In this document: in pieces, positions 1 through 7,900 of the stretch
Position numbering within the stretch: the first letter of the stretch is position 1
How the letters are laid out: each line of letters starts with the position of its first letter
Assembly (NCBI GenBank): GCA_030599175.1
Contig: JAUVON010000056.1
Span: 1 to 11,399 of the forward strand
Origin: Desulfobulbaceae bacterium
GTDB lineage: Bacteria > Desulfobacterota > Desulfobulbia > Desulfobulbales > Desulfocapsaceae
DNA: 11,399 nt
Reading direction: 5' to 3'
Position numbers and translations under genes: made by a program
Notes under the pieces: generated by a model
Seen by the model: only the letters and a program-made list of their open reading frames with translations
Databases searched by the model: none
Told to the model about the DNA's origin: nothing

Positions 1-653
1 AGAAACCAGTTGGCAAGAATAAAGAGAAAGAAAATGATAACCCCGAGATTAATTATCCAGAAAGATGCCTCTTTGAGCATACAGGTGAGTGGCTGACATT
101 CCTCCTTCATCAGGGAGAAAATTACCGACATGCTTATAAGTGAAATAGGGAAGGAAAAGCCGAGAAAAAATGTGTCCAGTTTGAGTTTATTCAGGGTCAC
201 CCAGTGACCATAAACAGAGTTGAGGGTGGCAGGGATTGAGATAAACAGCCCCAGAGAAAGGCAGAGCAGGGCGGCTTGATGGAATTTTCTTGCAGTACTC
301 TCAGCCGGTGAAAAGAGTCCCTTCGGAAGGCAACTGCCGAAGTGCTGTACGCGTACTGTCTCGGTGATTGCTGCCAGCGCCAGAGGGATTATCAGGGTAG
401 GTACATACCACTCCATAAAGGCACAGAAGGCAAAACTTATGGCAAGCAGAAGGAAATGGAGGGCTTTGGGACTTAAGTTCTGTCTGTCCTCGGTAAAATA
501 GATAAGTAGAGTGCCGCCGCCACAGAGATTGAAGAGAAAAATATGCAAACGCTCAAAGTTCATTACCTCCGGGGGGATAAGGTGATGGAGAAAACCGCAT
601 GTTAAGGCTGTGGTCATAATGACCCAGAATGTTGTTTTCAGTTTCCAACTCAT
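1..653 (-). CDS. Polytopic inner-membrane protein of unknown function, partial (C-terminus beyond left edge)
   Basis: The frame is open without a stop from the ATG at 653 to the window edge, giving 217 visible residues. An AAGGGA Shine-Dalgarno lies at 667-662, 8 bases from the ATG and inside the end of the preceding gene. Only 3 bases separate the SDR stop (TAG, 659-657) from this ATG, so the two are almost certainly co-transcribed. I do not recognise the family. Hydrophobic stretches that look like membrane helices lie near residues 9-25, 36-53, 65-97 (probably two, split around EWYVP), 126-145, 161-182 and 198-217, so at least six to seven helices. The loops are short; the longest runs around residues 98-125. 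No catalytic motif is evident. The position after a lipoprotein and an SDR epimerase suggests an envelope or lipid-related role, but this is only context. The gene is real on length, operon spacing and hydrophobic pattern; its function is unknown. Confidence 0.8.
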   Translation of the reverse strand, partial: MSWKLKTTFWVIMTTALTCGFLHHLIPPEVMNFERLHIFLFNLCGGGTLLIYFTEDRQNLSPKALHFLLLAISFAFCAFMEWYVPTLIIPLALAAITETVRVQHFGSCLPKGLFSPAESTARKFHQAALLCLSLGLFISIPATLNSVYGHWVTLNKLKLDTFFLGFSFPISLISMSVIFSLMKEECQPLTCMLKEASFWIINLGVIIFFLFILANWF

Positions 654-656
654 CTT

Positions 657-2054
657 CTATTTCCCTTCCTGATCATCATATCCCAACAGGTTTCGTAGTG
701 TTGTTTCCAGATTTGGGTGACGGAAATGAAAACCCGAATCCTGAAGTTTTTTGCTGGAAACAGAACAGCCTGAAAGTATTATCTCCCTGGCCATCTGCCC
801 ATACATACTCTGGAAAAGTCTGGCGGGAAGGGGTGGGAGTAAAGGGCGACCTGTTATTTTTGCCAGCAGACGCATCAGTTCTCTGTTGGTTACCGGTTCC
901 GGTGCCGCCACGTTCACAGGGCCTTGAAGATCTGGACAGGTGAGGGCATGGAGCATGGCTGATATGAGATCATCGTCACTGATCCAGCTGATATACTGTT
1001 TTCCTGATCCGAAATACCGTATAAAGCCCAATGGTGATGTGGAGAGGATCCGTTTCAGTGCGCCGCCCCGGGAAGTTATGCTTACCCCCATACGCAAAAA
1101 AACGGTTCTGATACCTGCTTGCCGGGCTGGTTGGGCCGCCTTCTCCCATTGTCTGCAGACAGTGGAAATAAAATCTTCTCCCGCAGGCTCAGTTTCATCA
1201 ATCAGCTTGTCCTGACAGTCCCCATAATAACCAATAGCGGATGCACTGAGCAGCACTTTGGGTGGTTTACTTAGTGTCGCAAGGGTTCTGGCGAGGAGTT
1301 CCGTACCTTTAACCCTGCTCTCAAGTACCCGTCGTTTGCTCTCTAAAGTCCATCGTTTAAGGCCTATGGGTTCGCCCGCCAGATGGATGACTCCATCGAG
1401 TTCCGGCAGATCGGTCCGGCTTAAGAATTCTGTCTCCGGATCCCAGAAGATTTCGTTTTTATTCGGATAAGGACGTCTGCGAACCAGGGTGTATATAGAA
1501 TGCCCACCAGTGCTGAGCAGTGGGATGAGTGCTTTTCCCAGGACACCACTTGCACCGGTGATAAGAACTTTTAAAGGAGTCTGGCTGCATTGTTGATGCA
1601 GGGCAATATCTGCTGTAAGGGTGCGTTGACGGTGGCGAAAACTTGCGGTGAGTTTTTTTTCTACATGGTTTTTAATAAACGAGGGTAAAAAACGGTGGGC
1701 CGGCAGAGTGTATTCTATTCTGTCTTCCAGTAGAGATCCTCTTTCGGTATTATGAAAGAAATGAGAGTGGGACCAACTGGAAAAAGGACCTTTTTCTTGA
1801 ATATCCCGGAACATTATTCCGGGCCTGTCCTCAACATGGAGAGCCTGAAAATAGAAGGGGAAGGGGCCTGCGTACATTTTCAATTTCACACGACTTCCGG
1901 GACTGATATTCCCCTGTTTGGAGATTATCGTGTTTTTCTCCCAGGGGGGAAGAAGTCGTTCAAGAGCCCCCTCCCTGCTGTGGTATATATAGAGATATTC
2001 CGCTGAACAGGGGTATTCTGACTGATACACAAAGGAGCTGGACTGGTTTTTCAA
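657..2054 (-). CDS. TIGR01777-family SDR epimerase with N-terminal SRPBCC domain
   Basis: NAD(P)-binding extended-SDR protein of the TIGR01777 (YfcH/SulA-like) epimerase family; substrate unknown. From the TTG start the protein has 465 residues. Residues 1-130 form the SRPBCC (cyclase/dehydrase-like) domain seen in the long members, with the family signature GALERLLPPWE, then GPFSSWSHSHFF and a YTLP element. The Rossmann fold begins near residue 161 with LITGASGVLG (G167, G170, G173), followed by VIHLAGEPI and SASAIGYYGD. The C-terminus (about 390-460, ending in KKLQDSGFHFRHPNLETTLRNLL) matches DUF1731. Start choice: the frame also opens at a GTG at 2132 (491 residues), but that overlaps the lipoprotein gene by 68 bases and adds residues the family lacks. 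The TTG at 2054 has GAGAAG 6 bases upstream and gives a family-like N-terminus. It is the middle gene of a three-gene operon. Family assignment is secure; the start is less so. Confidence 0.9.
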   Translation of the reverse strand: MKNQSSSFVYQSEYPCSAEYLYIYHSREGALERLLPPWEKNTIISKQGNISPGSRVKLKMYAGPFPFYFQALHVEDRPGIMFRDIQEKGPFSSWSHSHFFHNTERGSLLEDRIEYTLPAHRFLPSFIKNHVEKKLTASFRHRQRTLTADIALHQQCSQTPLKVLITGASGVLGKALIPLLSTGGHSIYTLVRRRPYPNKNEIFWDPETEFLSRTDLPELDGVIHLAGEPIGLKRWTLESKRRVLESRVKGTELLARTLATLSKPPKVLLSASAIGYYGDCQDKLIDETEPAGEDFISTVCRQWEKAAQPARQAGIRTVFLRMGVSITSRGGALKRILSTSPLGFIRYFGSGKQYISWISDDDLISAMLHALTCPDLQGPVNVAAPEPVTNRELMRLLAKITGRPLLPPLPARLFQSMYGQMAREIILSGCSVSSKKLQDSGFHFRHPNLETTLRNLLGYDDQEGK

Positions 2055-2060
2055 GGCAAT

Positions 2061-2066
2061 CTTCTC
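2061..2066 (-). promoter_or_regulatory. Ribosome binding site of the SDR gene, overlapping the lipoprotein stop
   Basis: On the minus strand GAGAAG overlaps the TGA stop of the lipoprotein gene (2067-2065) and stands 6 bases before a TTG codon at 2054. The overlap suggests translational coupling between the two genes. It is the main reason for preferring the TTG over the GTG at 2132, which has only a weak upstream AGAAG. Confidence 0.5.
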
Positions 2067-2532
2067 AACGATGACTGCTGCGATCGGTTGCTGAAAAGGA
2101 AAAAGATATCGCAGCAGATCCGGGCGGAACACTCAAGGTCTTCTGGAAAACACGAGCCGACCCTTTTCCATTACCTGATCTAAATCCTGATGAATATATT
2201 ATTTTCTGCTGCAGTACAATTCCTGTTGCATCAAGGAACAGGATGCGAATATCCAATGAATCGGCACCACCGAGATAGGCAGCCTTTCCAGCCAGAATCA
2301 TGTTGCTGCCACCCGTAATCATGTTGCTGCCGGTCATTGTATAGCTGTAATCAAGTGACAACTGCCCATAACTGAAATTAGCCTGATTGTTTTCCCCTTC
2401 AATCAGGGGGGCTCTTCTTTCCGGAGGAATATTTGATCCAACCCCTGCACATCCCAGGGCACCAAGGAAGGTTAGAACAAGCATATATAACAAGCTGGTT
2501 TTAAAAAACGGTATGGTTGAATATTTTTTCAT
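2065..2532 (-). CDS. Small predicted lipoprotein of unknown function
   Basis: A 155-residue protein with a Lys-rich N-terminus (MKKYSTIPF), a hydrophobic core (about residues 12-26) and a lipobox-like GALGC with the cysteine at residue 28. This predicts signal peptidase II processing and a lipid anchor. Position -3 is Ala rather than the usual Leu, so the lipobox is slightly off consensus. The mature part begins with a Pro/Arg-rich linker, then a glycine- and serine-rich domain with a duplicated GSNMI motif (about residues 68-79) and beta-strand-like alternation up to the C-terminus. I recognise no family. Start choice: an ATG also lies at 2538, but the GGGAG at 2543-2539 abuts it directly, whereas it is ideally spaced (6 bases) from the ATG at 2532. 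It is the first gene of the minus-strand operon, with the SDR epimerase next. The role is unknown; an envelope location is likely. Confidence 0.75.
   Translation of the reverse strand: MKKYSTIPFFKTSLLYMLVLTFLGALGCAGVGSNIPPERRAPLIEGENNQANFSYGQLSLDYSYTMTGSNMITGGSNMILAGKAAYLGGADSLDIRILFLDATGIVLQQKIIYSSGFRSGNGKGSARVFQKTLSVPPGSAAISFSFSATDRSSHR
2296..2331. repeat. Short in-frame direct repeat in the lipoprotein gene
   Basis: Two identical 15-base copies of AATCATGTTGCTGCC (2296-2310 and 2317-2331) have a period of 21 bases, which is seven codons. On the minus strand they encode the doubled GSNMI motif of the lipoprotein. The copies are identical at DNA level, which suggests a recent duplication or strong conservation of the motif. 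Confidence 0.6.
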
Positions 2533-2538
2533 GTTCAT

Positions 2539-2543
2539 CTCCC
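2539..2543 (-). promoter_or_regulatory. Ribosome binding site that decides the lipoprotein start
   Basis: GGGAG on the minus strand is immediately adjacent to the ATG at 2538 but 6 bases from the ATG at 2532. Normal spacing therefore favours the second ATG, giving the N-terminus MKKYST. Confidence 0.6.
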
Positions 2544-2571
2544 TGTTTTAATATTAACATATCAGCCAGCT

Positions 2572-2600
2572 ACTTTAAGCATATGTGCAGCAAATGCCAA
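2572..2600 (-). promoter_or_regulatory. Candidate sigma-70-type promoter for the lipoprotein/SDR/membrane operon
   Basis: On the minus strand there is TTGGCA (2600-2595, 5 of 6 match to the -35 consensus), a 17-base spacer, and TAAAGT (2577-2572, 4 of 6 match to -10). It lies in the 110-base divergent spacer between the lipoprotein gene and the CHAD gene and would leave a leader of about 30 bases. I found no equally good promoter for the CHAD gene on the plus strand in the same spacer. Confidence 0.35.
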
Positions 2601-2642
2601 TGCAGAAAAAAGTAATACTATTAAAAAATCAATTGAGTTGTT

Positions 2643-4154
2643 ATGGAACCCTTTGTTTTTACTCTTCCTCCTGGAAAGAACCTGAAGAAATTACGTCGTC
2701 TTCTGGATGGTGATACGCTGTATAATCTTGTTGTTAAAAAAGGTGAACTGGTTGATTGTTCTATTTTGGACACCTTTGATAACGAAATAAGGCTTTCAAA
2801 GCGAATTCTATTGCGAACAGGGCAGGATCTGCTACTGATAAATCTTGCAGATGGTCGGATTGTTGAACAACAGCCGGGATCGACATGGTCCTTCCTGTCT
2901 GAACTGGAAGACGGGCCCGTGGCCGGATCATTGAAAGGTGTTTCCAGGATTCGGGCGTTCATGGTTGTGTCGAGGTTAAAAATACGGCGTGATATGGGAT
3001 TGATCCTGGATGATGAGGGAAAGACCCGGGCGCGGTTGCACACCGTTTCTTTTTTTCGAAAAAAACGATCATTGCAGCTTGGGATTACACAATCTCTTCG
3101 TGGTTATGAGCGTGCCCATACAGATCTGAAAAGTTGGCTGATGAAAATGGGTGCAGACCCGCGTAGAGATGTTGGAGAAATGTACAGCCGGTTAGGGATA
3201 AAGTCGAAAAATTATTTTGCAAAACCTGATATTTTTCTTACTTCTGAGGATCCGATTAAAGAGAGTGCTACAACAATTATTCGTACCTATATAAACGTTG
3301 CAAGGAAAAATGAAACCGGTGTGATAGCTGATTACGATACGGAATTTCTGCATGACTACCGTGTCAGCTTTCGAAAGGTCAGATCCATCCTGAGTCTTTT
3401 TAAGGGAGTCTATGGCGCTGAACAGACAGCACAGTTGAAGCAGGAGTTTGCTGATCTGATGAAGCAGACAAATCGCCTCCGTGACCTGGATGTCTATCTG
3501 CTCGGCCGGGATGACTATTTTCAGATGGTTCCAGAGAGTAGTCATGGGGGACTTGGAATTCTGTTCGATGCTATTTCGACAGAGAGAGTGGCTGAGCATA
3601 AAAAAGTCTGTAAGATGATAAAGAGAAAATCCTATCGTCGGCAAATTGACGAATGGGTTGATCTGTATGCTGGTGGCAACCTTACATCCGGTCCCAATGC
3701 GATGAAGAGTTCAAATCAGTATATTGCCGGGCTGATTCTTAATCGATATCGCAAGGTGTGCAGGATTGCCCGTGGTATAGATGAAACAACTGCCGACCAG
3801 GTTGTACATGAACTGCGTATTCACTGTAAAAAGCTGCGTTATCTGATGGAGTTTTCTTTGCCGCTTTTCTCGAAAAAGAAGGTTAAAGTCCTGATCAGGG
3901 CATTGAAGATTCTGCAGGATAATCTGGGCAGGTTTAATGACTATTCCGTGCAGCAGGTATCTCTTGGGGTGTTCATGTCGGGACAGTCCATGTCAGGCAA
4001 AAAAAGTTTGAAGGTTGCTGAATCTATAGGTGCTCTCACTGCCATGCTCTACCAGTTACAATACAGAGAACGCAATCTTGTAATGGAAAATTTTGCTCAC
4101 TTTGACAGTGAGAAGATCCACGCTTCTTTTATTGACTTGTTTCGGCTTGAATAA
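2643..4154 (+). CDS. CHAD-domain protein with degenerate CYTH-like N-terminus (predicted polyphosphate binding)
   Basis: A 503-residue cytoplasmic protein. The C-terminal two thirds (about 205-500) is a CHAD domain, a helical bundle with conserved basic residues that binds inorganic polyphosphate. Both half-repeats show the signature: HDYRVSFRKVR at 237-247 followed by NRLRDLDVYL, and HELRIHCKKLR at 389-399 followed by a QDNLGRFND-like helix. The N-terminal part (about 25-160) resembles a CYTH/triphosphate tunnel fold (ILDTFDNEIRLSKRILLR recalls the family's DT-x-L-x-LR strand), but the N-terminal ExExK motif needed for triphosphate hydrolysis is absent. It is therefore probably a binding module, not an enzyme. 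The start has only a weak upstream GAG (TTGAGTTGTT before the ATG). A ParA-type ATPase gene follows after 38 bases in the same direction, pointing to a joint role in placing polyphosphate bodies (inference). CHAD assignment is strong; the CYTH relation is tentative. Confidence 0.88.
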   Translation: MEPFVFTLPPGKNLKKLRRLLDGDTLYNLVVKKGELVDCSILDTFDNEIRLSKRILLRTGQDLLLINLADGRIVEQQPGSTWSFLSELEDGPVAGSLKGVSRIRAFMVVSRLKIRRDMGLILDDEGKTRARLHTVSFFRKKRSLQLGITQSLRGYERAHTDLKSWLMKMGADPRRDVGEMYSRLGIKSKNYFAKPDIFLTSEDPIKESATTIIRTYINVARKNETGVIADYDTEFLHDYRVSFRKVRSILSLFKGVYGAEQTAQLKQEFADLMKQTNRLRDLDVYLLGRDDYFQMVPESSHGGLGILFDAISTERVAEHKKVCKMIKRKSYRRQIDEWVDLYAGGNLTSGPNAMKSSNQYIAGLILNRYRKVCRIARGIDETTADQVVHELRIHCKKLRYLMEFSLPLFSKKKVKVLIRALKILQDNLGRFNDYSVQQVSLGVFMSGQSMSGKKSLKVAESIGALTAMLYQLQYRERNLVMENFAHFDSEKIHASFIDLFRLE

Positions 4155-4179
4155 CTTTTTTACGATGCCATTATAATTT

Positions 4180-4185
4180 GAGGGA
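4180..4185 (+). promoter_or_regulatory. Ribosome binding site that decides the ParA start
   Basis: GAGGGA stands 7 bases before the ATG at 4193. The frame extends upstream to a TTG at 4178, but that codon overlaps this site and would add only five residues (MRDAK) ahead of the canonical MKIVACYSNKGG start. Confidence 0.7.
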
Positions 4186-4192
4186 TGCCAAA

Positions 4193-4939
4193 ATGAAAAT
4201 TGTTGCCTGTTACAGTAATAAGGGGGGGGTCGGGAAAACTGCTACCTCTGTTAACCTGGCTTATGCCTGTGCCATGAGTGGTAAACAGACACTGCTCTGT
4301 GATATGGATCCCCAGGGTGCATCGGGCTTTTATTTTCGGGTAAAACCTTCCCGTAAATTAAAAAAACAGGCCTTTTTCAAGGATGTGGATTGTTTTACAG
4401 GAGCTATACGGGCAAGCGATTATGATAACCTCGATCTTTTGCCTGCCAATATGAGCTATCGTGATTTTGATATTTTCCTGTCAAGGATGAAAAACAGGCG
4501 GTCACGTCTTAAAAAGGCTTTAAAGGCTGTGGGTAATGAGTACGATGTGATTATTCTCGATTGTCCGCCAAATATTTCGCTTCTTTCAGAGAATGTTTTC
4601 AGGGTGGCAGATAAAATCGTGGTACCGGTAATCCCAACTACTTTATCGGAACGTACACTGGAGCAGCTTTACGACTTTTTCAACGATAAGAAATATCAGA
4701 AAAAGAAGCTGCTGCCTTTTATTTCCATGATGCAGAAGAGAAAAAATCTGCACAAGGAGACGAGGTTGAGATTACAGAAGAAATATAAAAATTTTCTTGA
4801 TAATTCGATCCCGTTTTCAACTGATATTGAGAAAATGGGTGTGAATCGGGCACCGGTGTTGGCGTATGCCAGATCGAGTCCTGCCGCAAAGGCGTATGAA
4901 AAACTCTGGAATGCAATTCAAGATAAGGTCAAAATTTAG
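4193..4939 (+). CDS. Small ParA/MinD-superfamily ATPase (cargo-positioning type)
   Basis: A 248-residue soluble ATPase of the ParA (AAA_31/CbiA) group. All core motifs are visible: deviant Walker A KGGVGKT at 10-16 with signature lysine K10, Walker A' LLCDMDPQG with D37 and D39, and Walker B VIILDCPP ending at 126. The VPVIPTTLSERTLEQL segment is typical of Soj/ParA proteins. No N-terminal HTH is present, so it is the short, non-plasmid-autoregulating type. Such ATPases dimerise on ATP, bind nucleoid DNA non-specifically and move a partner-bound cargo. There is no parB gene or parS-like site nearby. The partner in this operon is the CHAD protein, so the cargo may be polyphosphate granules (inference). 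The region around residues 175-200 is rich in Lys/Arg and could contribute to DNA contact. The Walker A coding sequence contains a run of eight G. A chromosomal Soj role is less likely without parB. Confidence 0.88.
   Translation: MKIVACYSNKGGVGKTATSVNLAYACAMSGKQTLLCDMDPQGASGFYFRVKPSRKLKKQAFFKDVDCFTGAIRASDYDNLDLLPANMSYRDFDIFLSRMKNRRSRLKKALKAVGNEYDVIILDCPPNISLLSENVFRVADKIVVPVIPTTLSERTLEQLYDFFNDKKYQKKKLLPFISMMQKRKNLHKETRLRLQKKYKNFLDNSIPFSTDIEKMGVNRAPVLAYARSSPAAKAYEKLWNAIQDKVKI
4222..4229 (+). repeat. G8 homopolymer within the ParA Walker A codons
   Basis: The codons for Lys-Gly-Gly-Val of the P-loop are written AAG GGG GGG GTC, giving eight consecutive G. A one-base slip here would frameshift the gene at codon 12 or so. 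Confidence 0.85.
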
Positions 4940-4945
4940 TCTGAG

Positions 4946-4963
4946 CTTTCAGAGAACTGAAAG
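4946..4963. terminator. Small hairpin between convergent ParA and kinase genes
   Basis: CTTTCAG (4946-4952), loop AGAA and CTGAAAG (4957-4963) form a perfect 7-base stem just after the ParA stop and over the last codons of the convergent kinase gene. It has no T-tract on either strand, so it is at best a weak or factor-assisted bidirectional terminator. Confidence 0.3.
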
Positions 4964-7900
4964 AATTGCCTTTGTCAGTTCGTCAAGAACAATTGGTTTG
5001 GTGAGAGCTGCACGAAATCCGTATTTCCGGTAATTAGCCATCACCGGGTCGGTGGAATATCCGCTTGAGACGATAATCCTGGCATCGGGATCTATCTTCA
5101 GAATTTCCTCCGCAGCATCCTGTCCTCCCATACCACCTGGAATGGTGAGATCCATGATTATGATATCGACCTGTTCACCGGAACCCCTCATTTTCTTATA
5201 AGTGGCCATGGCTTCAATACCATCGGATACAAGTATAACTTTATGACCGAGAAATTCGAGCTGGGATTTCGTCACATTTTTTACCACTTCTTCATCATCC
5301 ATGACCATGATGGTAGCAGACCTGGAAGGTAGAATTACAGATTCACTGTCTGCTTTTTCTCTCGGCTGATCCAAGGTCGCGGGAAGGTAGATAGTAAAGA
5401 CGGATCCTTTCCCCGGTGTAGATTCTGCAGTTAAGTAACCGCCATGTTTGGTAATGATTGAATGGCTGATTGCCAACCCCAGGCCGCTTCCTACCTGTTT
5501 GGTCGAAAAATAGGGGTCAAATATCTTGTCGATCAGATCCTTCTGGATGCCTATGCCGGAATCGCGTATTGCAATCTTTATGTATTTTCCTGTATTGCCA
5601 TTGAGCAGTGGGACGTTGCCTGCATCCTGAATATTTGTGCCTTTGATTTCAATCCTGCCACCGTCAGGCATGGCATGCCGGGCATTGATAATAAGATTCT
5701 GTATAACCTGTCCTATCTGTCCTGTGTCGATATTGACAAACCAGAGGTCGTCGGGACAATCATAGGTACAGGTAATATTACTCCCATGCAGGACAAACCC
5801 TGCTGATTCTTTTATGATCTCAGGGAGTGCTGTTGTTTCTTTGACGGGTTCGCCGCCCTTTGCAAAAGTAAGGAGTTGCTGGGTCAATTTGGATGCTCTG
5901 AAGGTTGCACTTATGGCGTCGGCAAGTAAAGTGGAGATTTCGTGCTCTTCCCCCACTATTTTAGAGGAAAGTTCAATGTTCCCGAGTATGGCAGATAATA
6001 TATTATTGAAATCGTGGGCAATTCCCCCTGCAAGAACGCCGACTGATTCTAATTTTCGGATTTTGAGAAGTTCCTGCTCCGTCTTCTTCTCATTGGTGAT
6101 ATCTCTGAAAACCAGCACAACACCAATAATTTTGCTTTCTTTGTCAAAAATAGGTGCACCACTGTCGGCAATGGACACTCTACGGTTATCTCTGGTGATG
6201 AGGAGTTTTTGAGCGGCTCTCTCAAGTTGTTCCCCTGTTTCAAATATCTGTTCTACAGGACTTTTGCAGGGTTTTCCTGATCTTTCGTGTACTATGTTGA
6301 ATATTTCAGATGCCTGCCTGCCCAGAGCCTCTTCAGCCACCCAGCCGGTTATCTGCTCAGCCGTCTTGTTTATAAGAACAACCCTTCCTTCAGTATCCGT
6401 TGTAATAACACCATCACCAATACTTCGAAGGGTAACTGCAAGTCGTTCCTGCTCGGCTGCCAGGATTTGCTCAGTTTTTTTCTTCGCATCAATATTTCGC
6501 TGAACTGCAATCACAAAGTTTTTATCGCCCAGTTCCGTCAGGTTCAGGCTGTTTTCCGTCCAGAAAAATTCGCCTGTCTTCTTTTTAGCCAGCCATTGAA
6601 ATGTCTGGGGGCCATTTGTGACGGTCTCTGCTAGTTTTTTGCGTGCCTCTCTGTAATCATATGGCGGCGGGCCGAAAATGACGTTTTCCCGAAGGGGGGT
6701 TACTGCTTCCTGATGCGTAATACCATACATTTCGAGCATAGCATGATTTACATCCAGGATAGACCCATCATGGGGATCAAATAAAATGATTGCTTCCTTT
6801 GGTGCGTTGAAAATCGACCTCAGGTAGTTTTGGTTTTCCTTTACTGATTCCCATGCCCGTTGTCTCTCTTTTGCCATCTGGTTGGCAGACGCGGCCAGGG
6901 AGTGGAATTCTTGAAAGGTTATCTGATCCAGCTGGATGGGAATTGCTTTTTGGGCGGAGTCTTTGAAAAAATCAAGAAATAGTCTAAGGTTCTGCCCTAT
7001 TCTGTTTGAAAGAAGACGGGTCAGTGCATAGGAAAGCAAACAGAGGAAACCGAGTACCAGCAGACATTGTTTGAGAAAGATTGTAGCGGTTTCTTTTAGT
7101 TCCTTTTGCTGCTGGGTCACCATGTCTTCAATATAATCGACATAGACACCAGTGCCAATATACCACTGCCATTCCTCAATGGCAGCCACATAACTGATTT
7201 TCGGTACTGAGCGCTGTCCGGAGAATTCCGGCATAATATACTCTACAAAGCCACCGCCTTTCTTTGCCTTGTTAATGAGTTCCTGGACTACTTTTACACC
7301 ATTGGGGGCCGTAACATGGTACATGTTTTCACCCTTAGCCGGGCCGGTCAGGCTTAAACCTTCCCAGGTACCAGTGAAGATATAACCATCGACTCTGGGG
7401 TGTGTTTTTTCTACCCATTCCAGTATCTCTTTCTTGATAAGCTCCTTTTCATCTTCGACATACATTCCATTGCCGATAATCCAGTCCAGCGGTTCAAAGA
7501 ATTTTATAAACGATATTCTCGGTTCAAGTATTTCTGGTGAATCAGGTCTGCGCCAATAAAAAGAACAAAATCCTTCCCGTGCTTCAGGTTTTGCGAAAGC
7601 CAGAATATCCCGCACGATGAAATTGCCATCGTCATCCTGTAAATCAACAATATCCTTGTCCATAATTTCAGGAGAATTATGGTTCACTATCTCTGTTCCT
7701 GCAAGATCTTCAACAAAATAGTAGCCATTGCCGTTATCCCATGATGCGGCAAACAGAGCATCATGAATCAGGTCAGCGATTTCTGAATCAGGCGTGTCAT
7801 TTTTATTTTGTTCATAAATATACTGCGCTGTTTTAAATGCCTCCTCTGTCCGTGATTTTACCACTGCCTTGACTCTTTCCTCAGCAAGGGATTTCTGATG

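Noticed and set aside
2621-3043. Minus-strand frame of 140 codons antisense to the CHAD gene
   Set aside because: It is opposite a well-supported CHAD-family gene and rich in Arg/Ser as expected of an antisense shadow.
4178-4192. Upstream TTG start for the ParA gene
   Set aside because: It overlaps the GAGGGA ribosome binding site, which is correctly spaced only for the ATG at 4193; the five extra residues are not part of the fold.
5462-6634. Several plus-strand frames inside the kinase gene
   Set aside because: They are antisense shadows of conserved PAS, HisKA and HATPase coding sequence and have no start signals.
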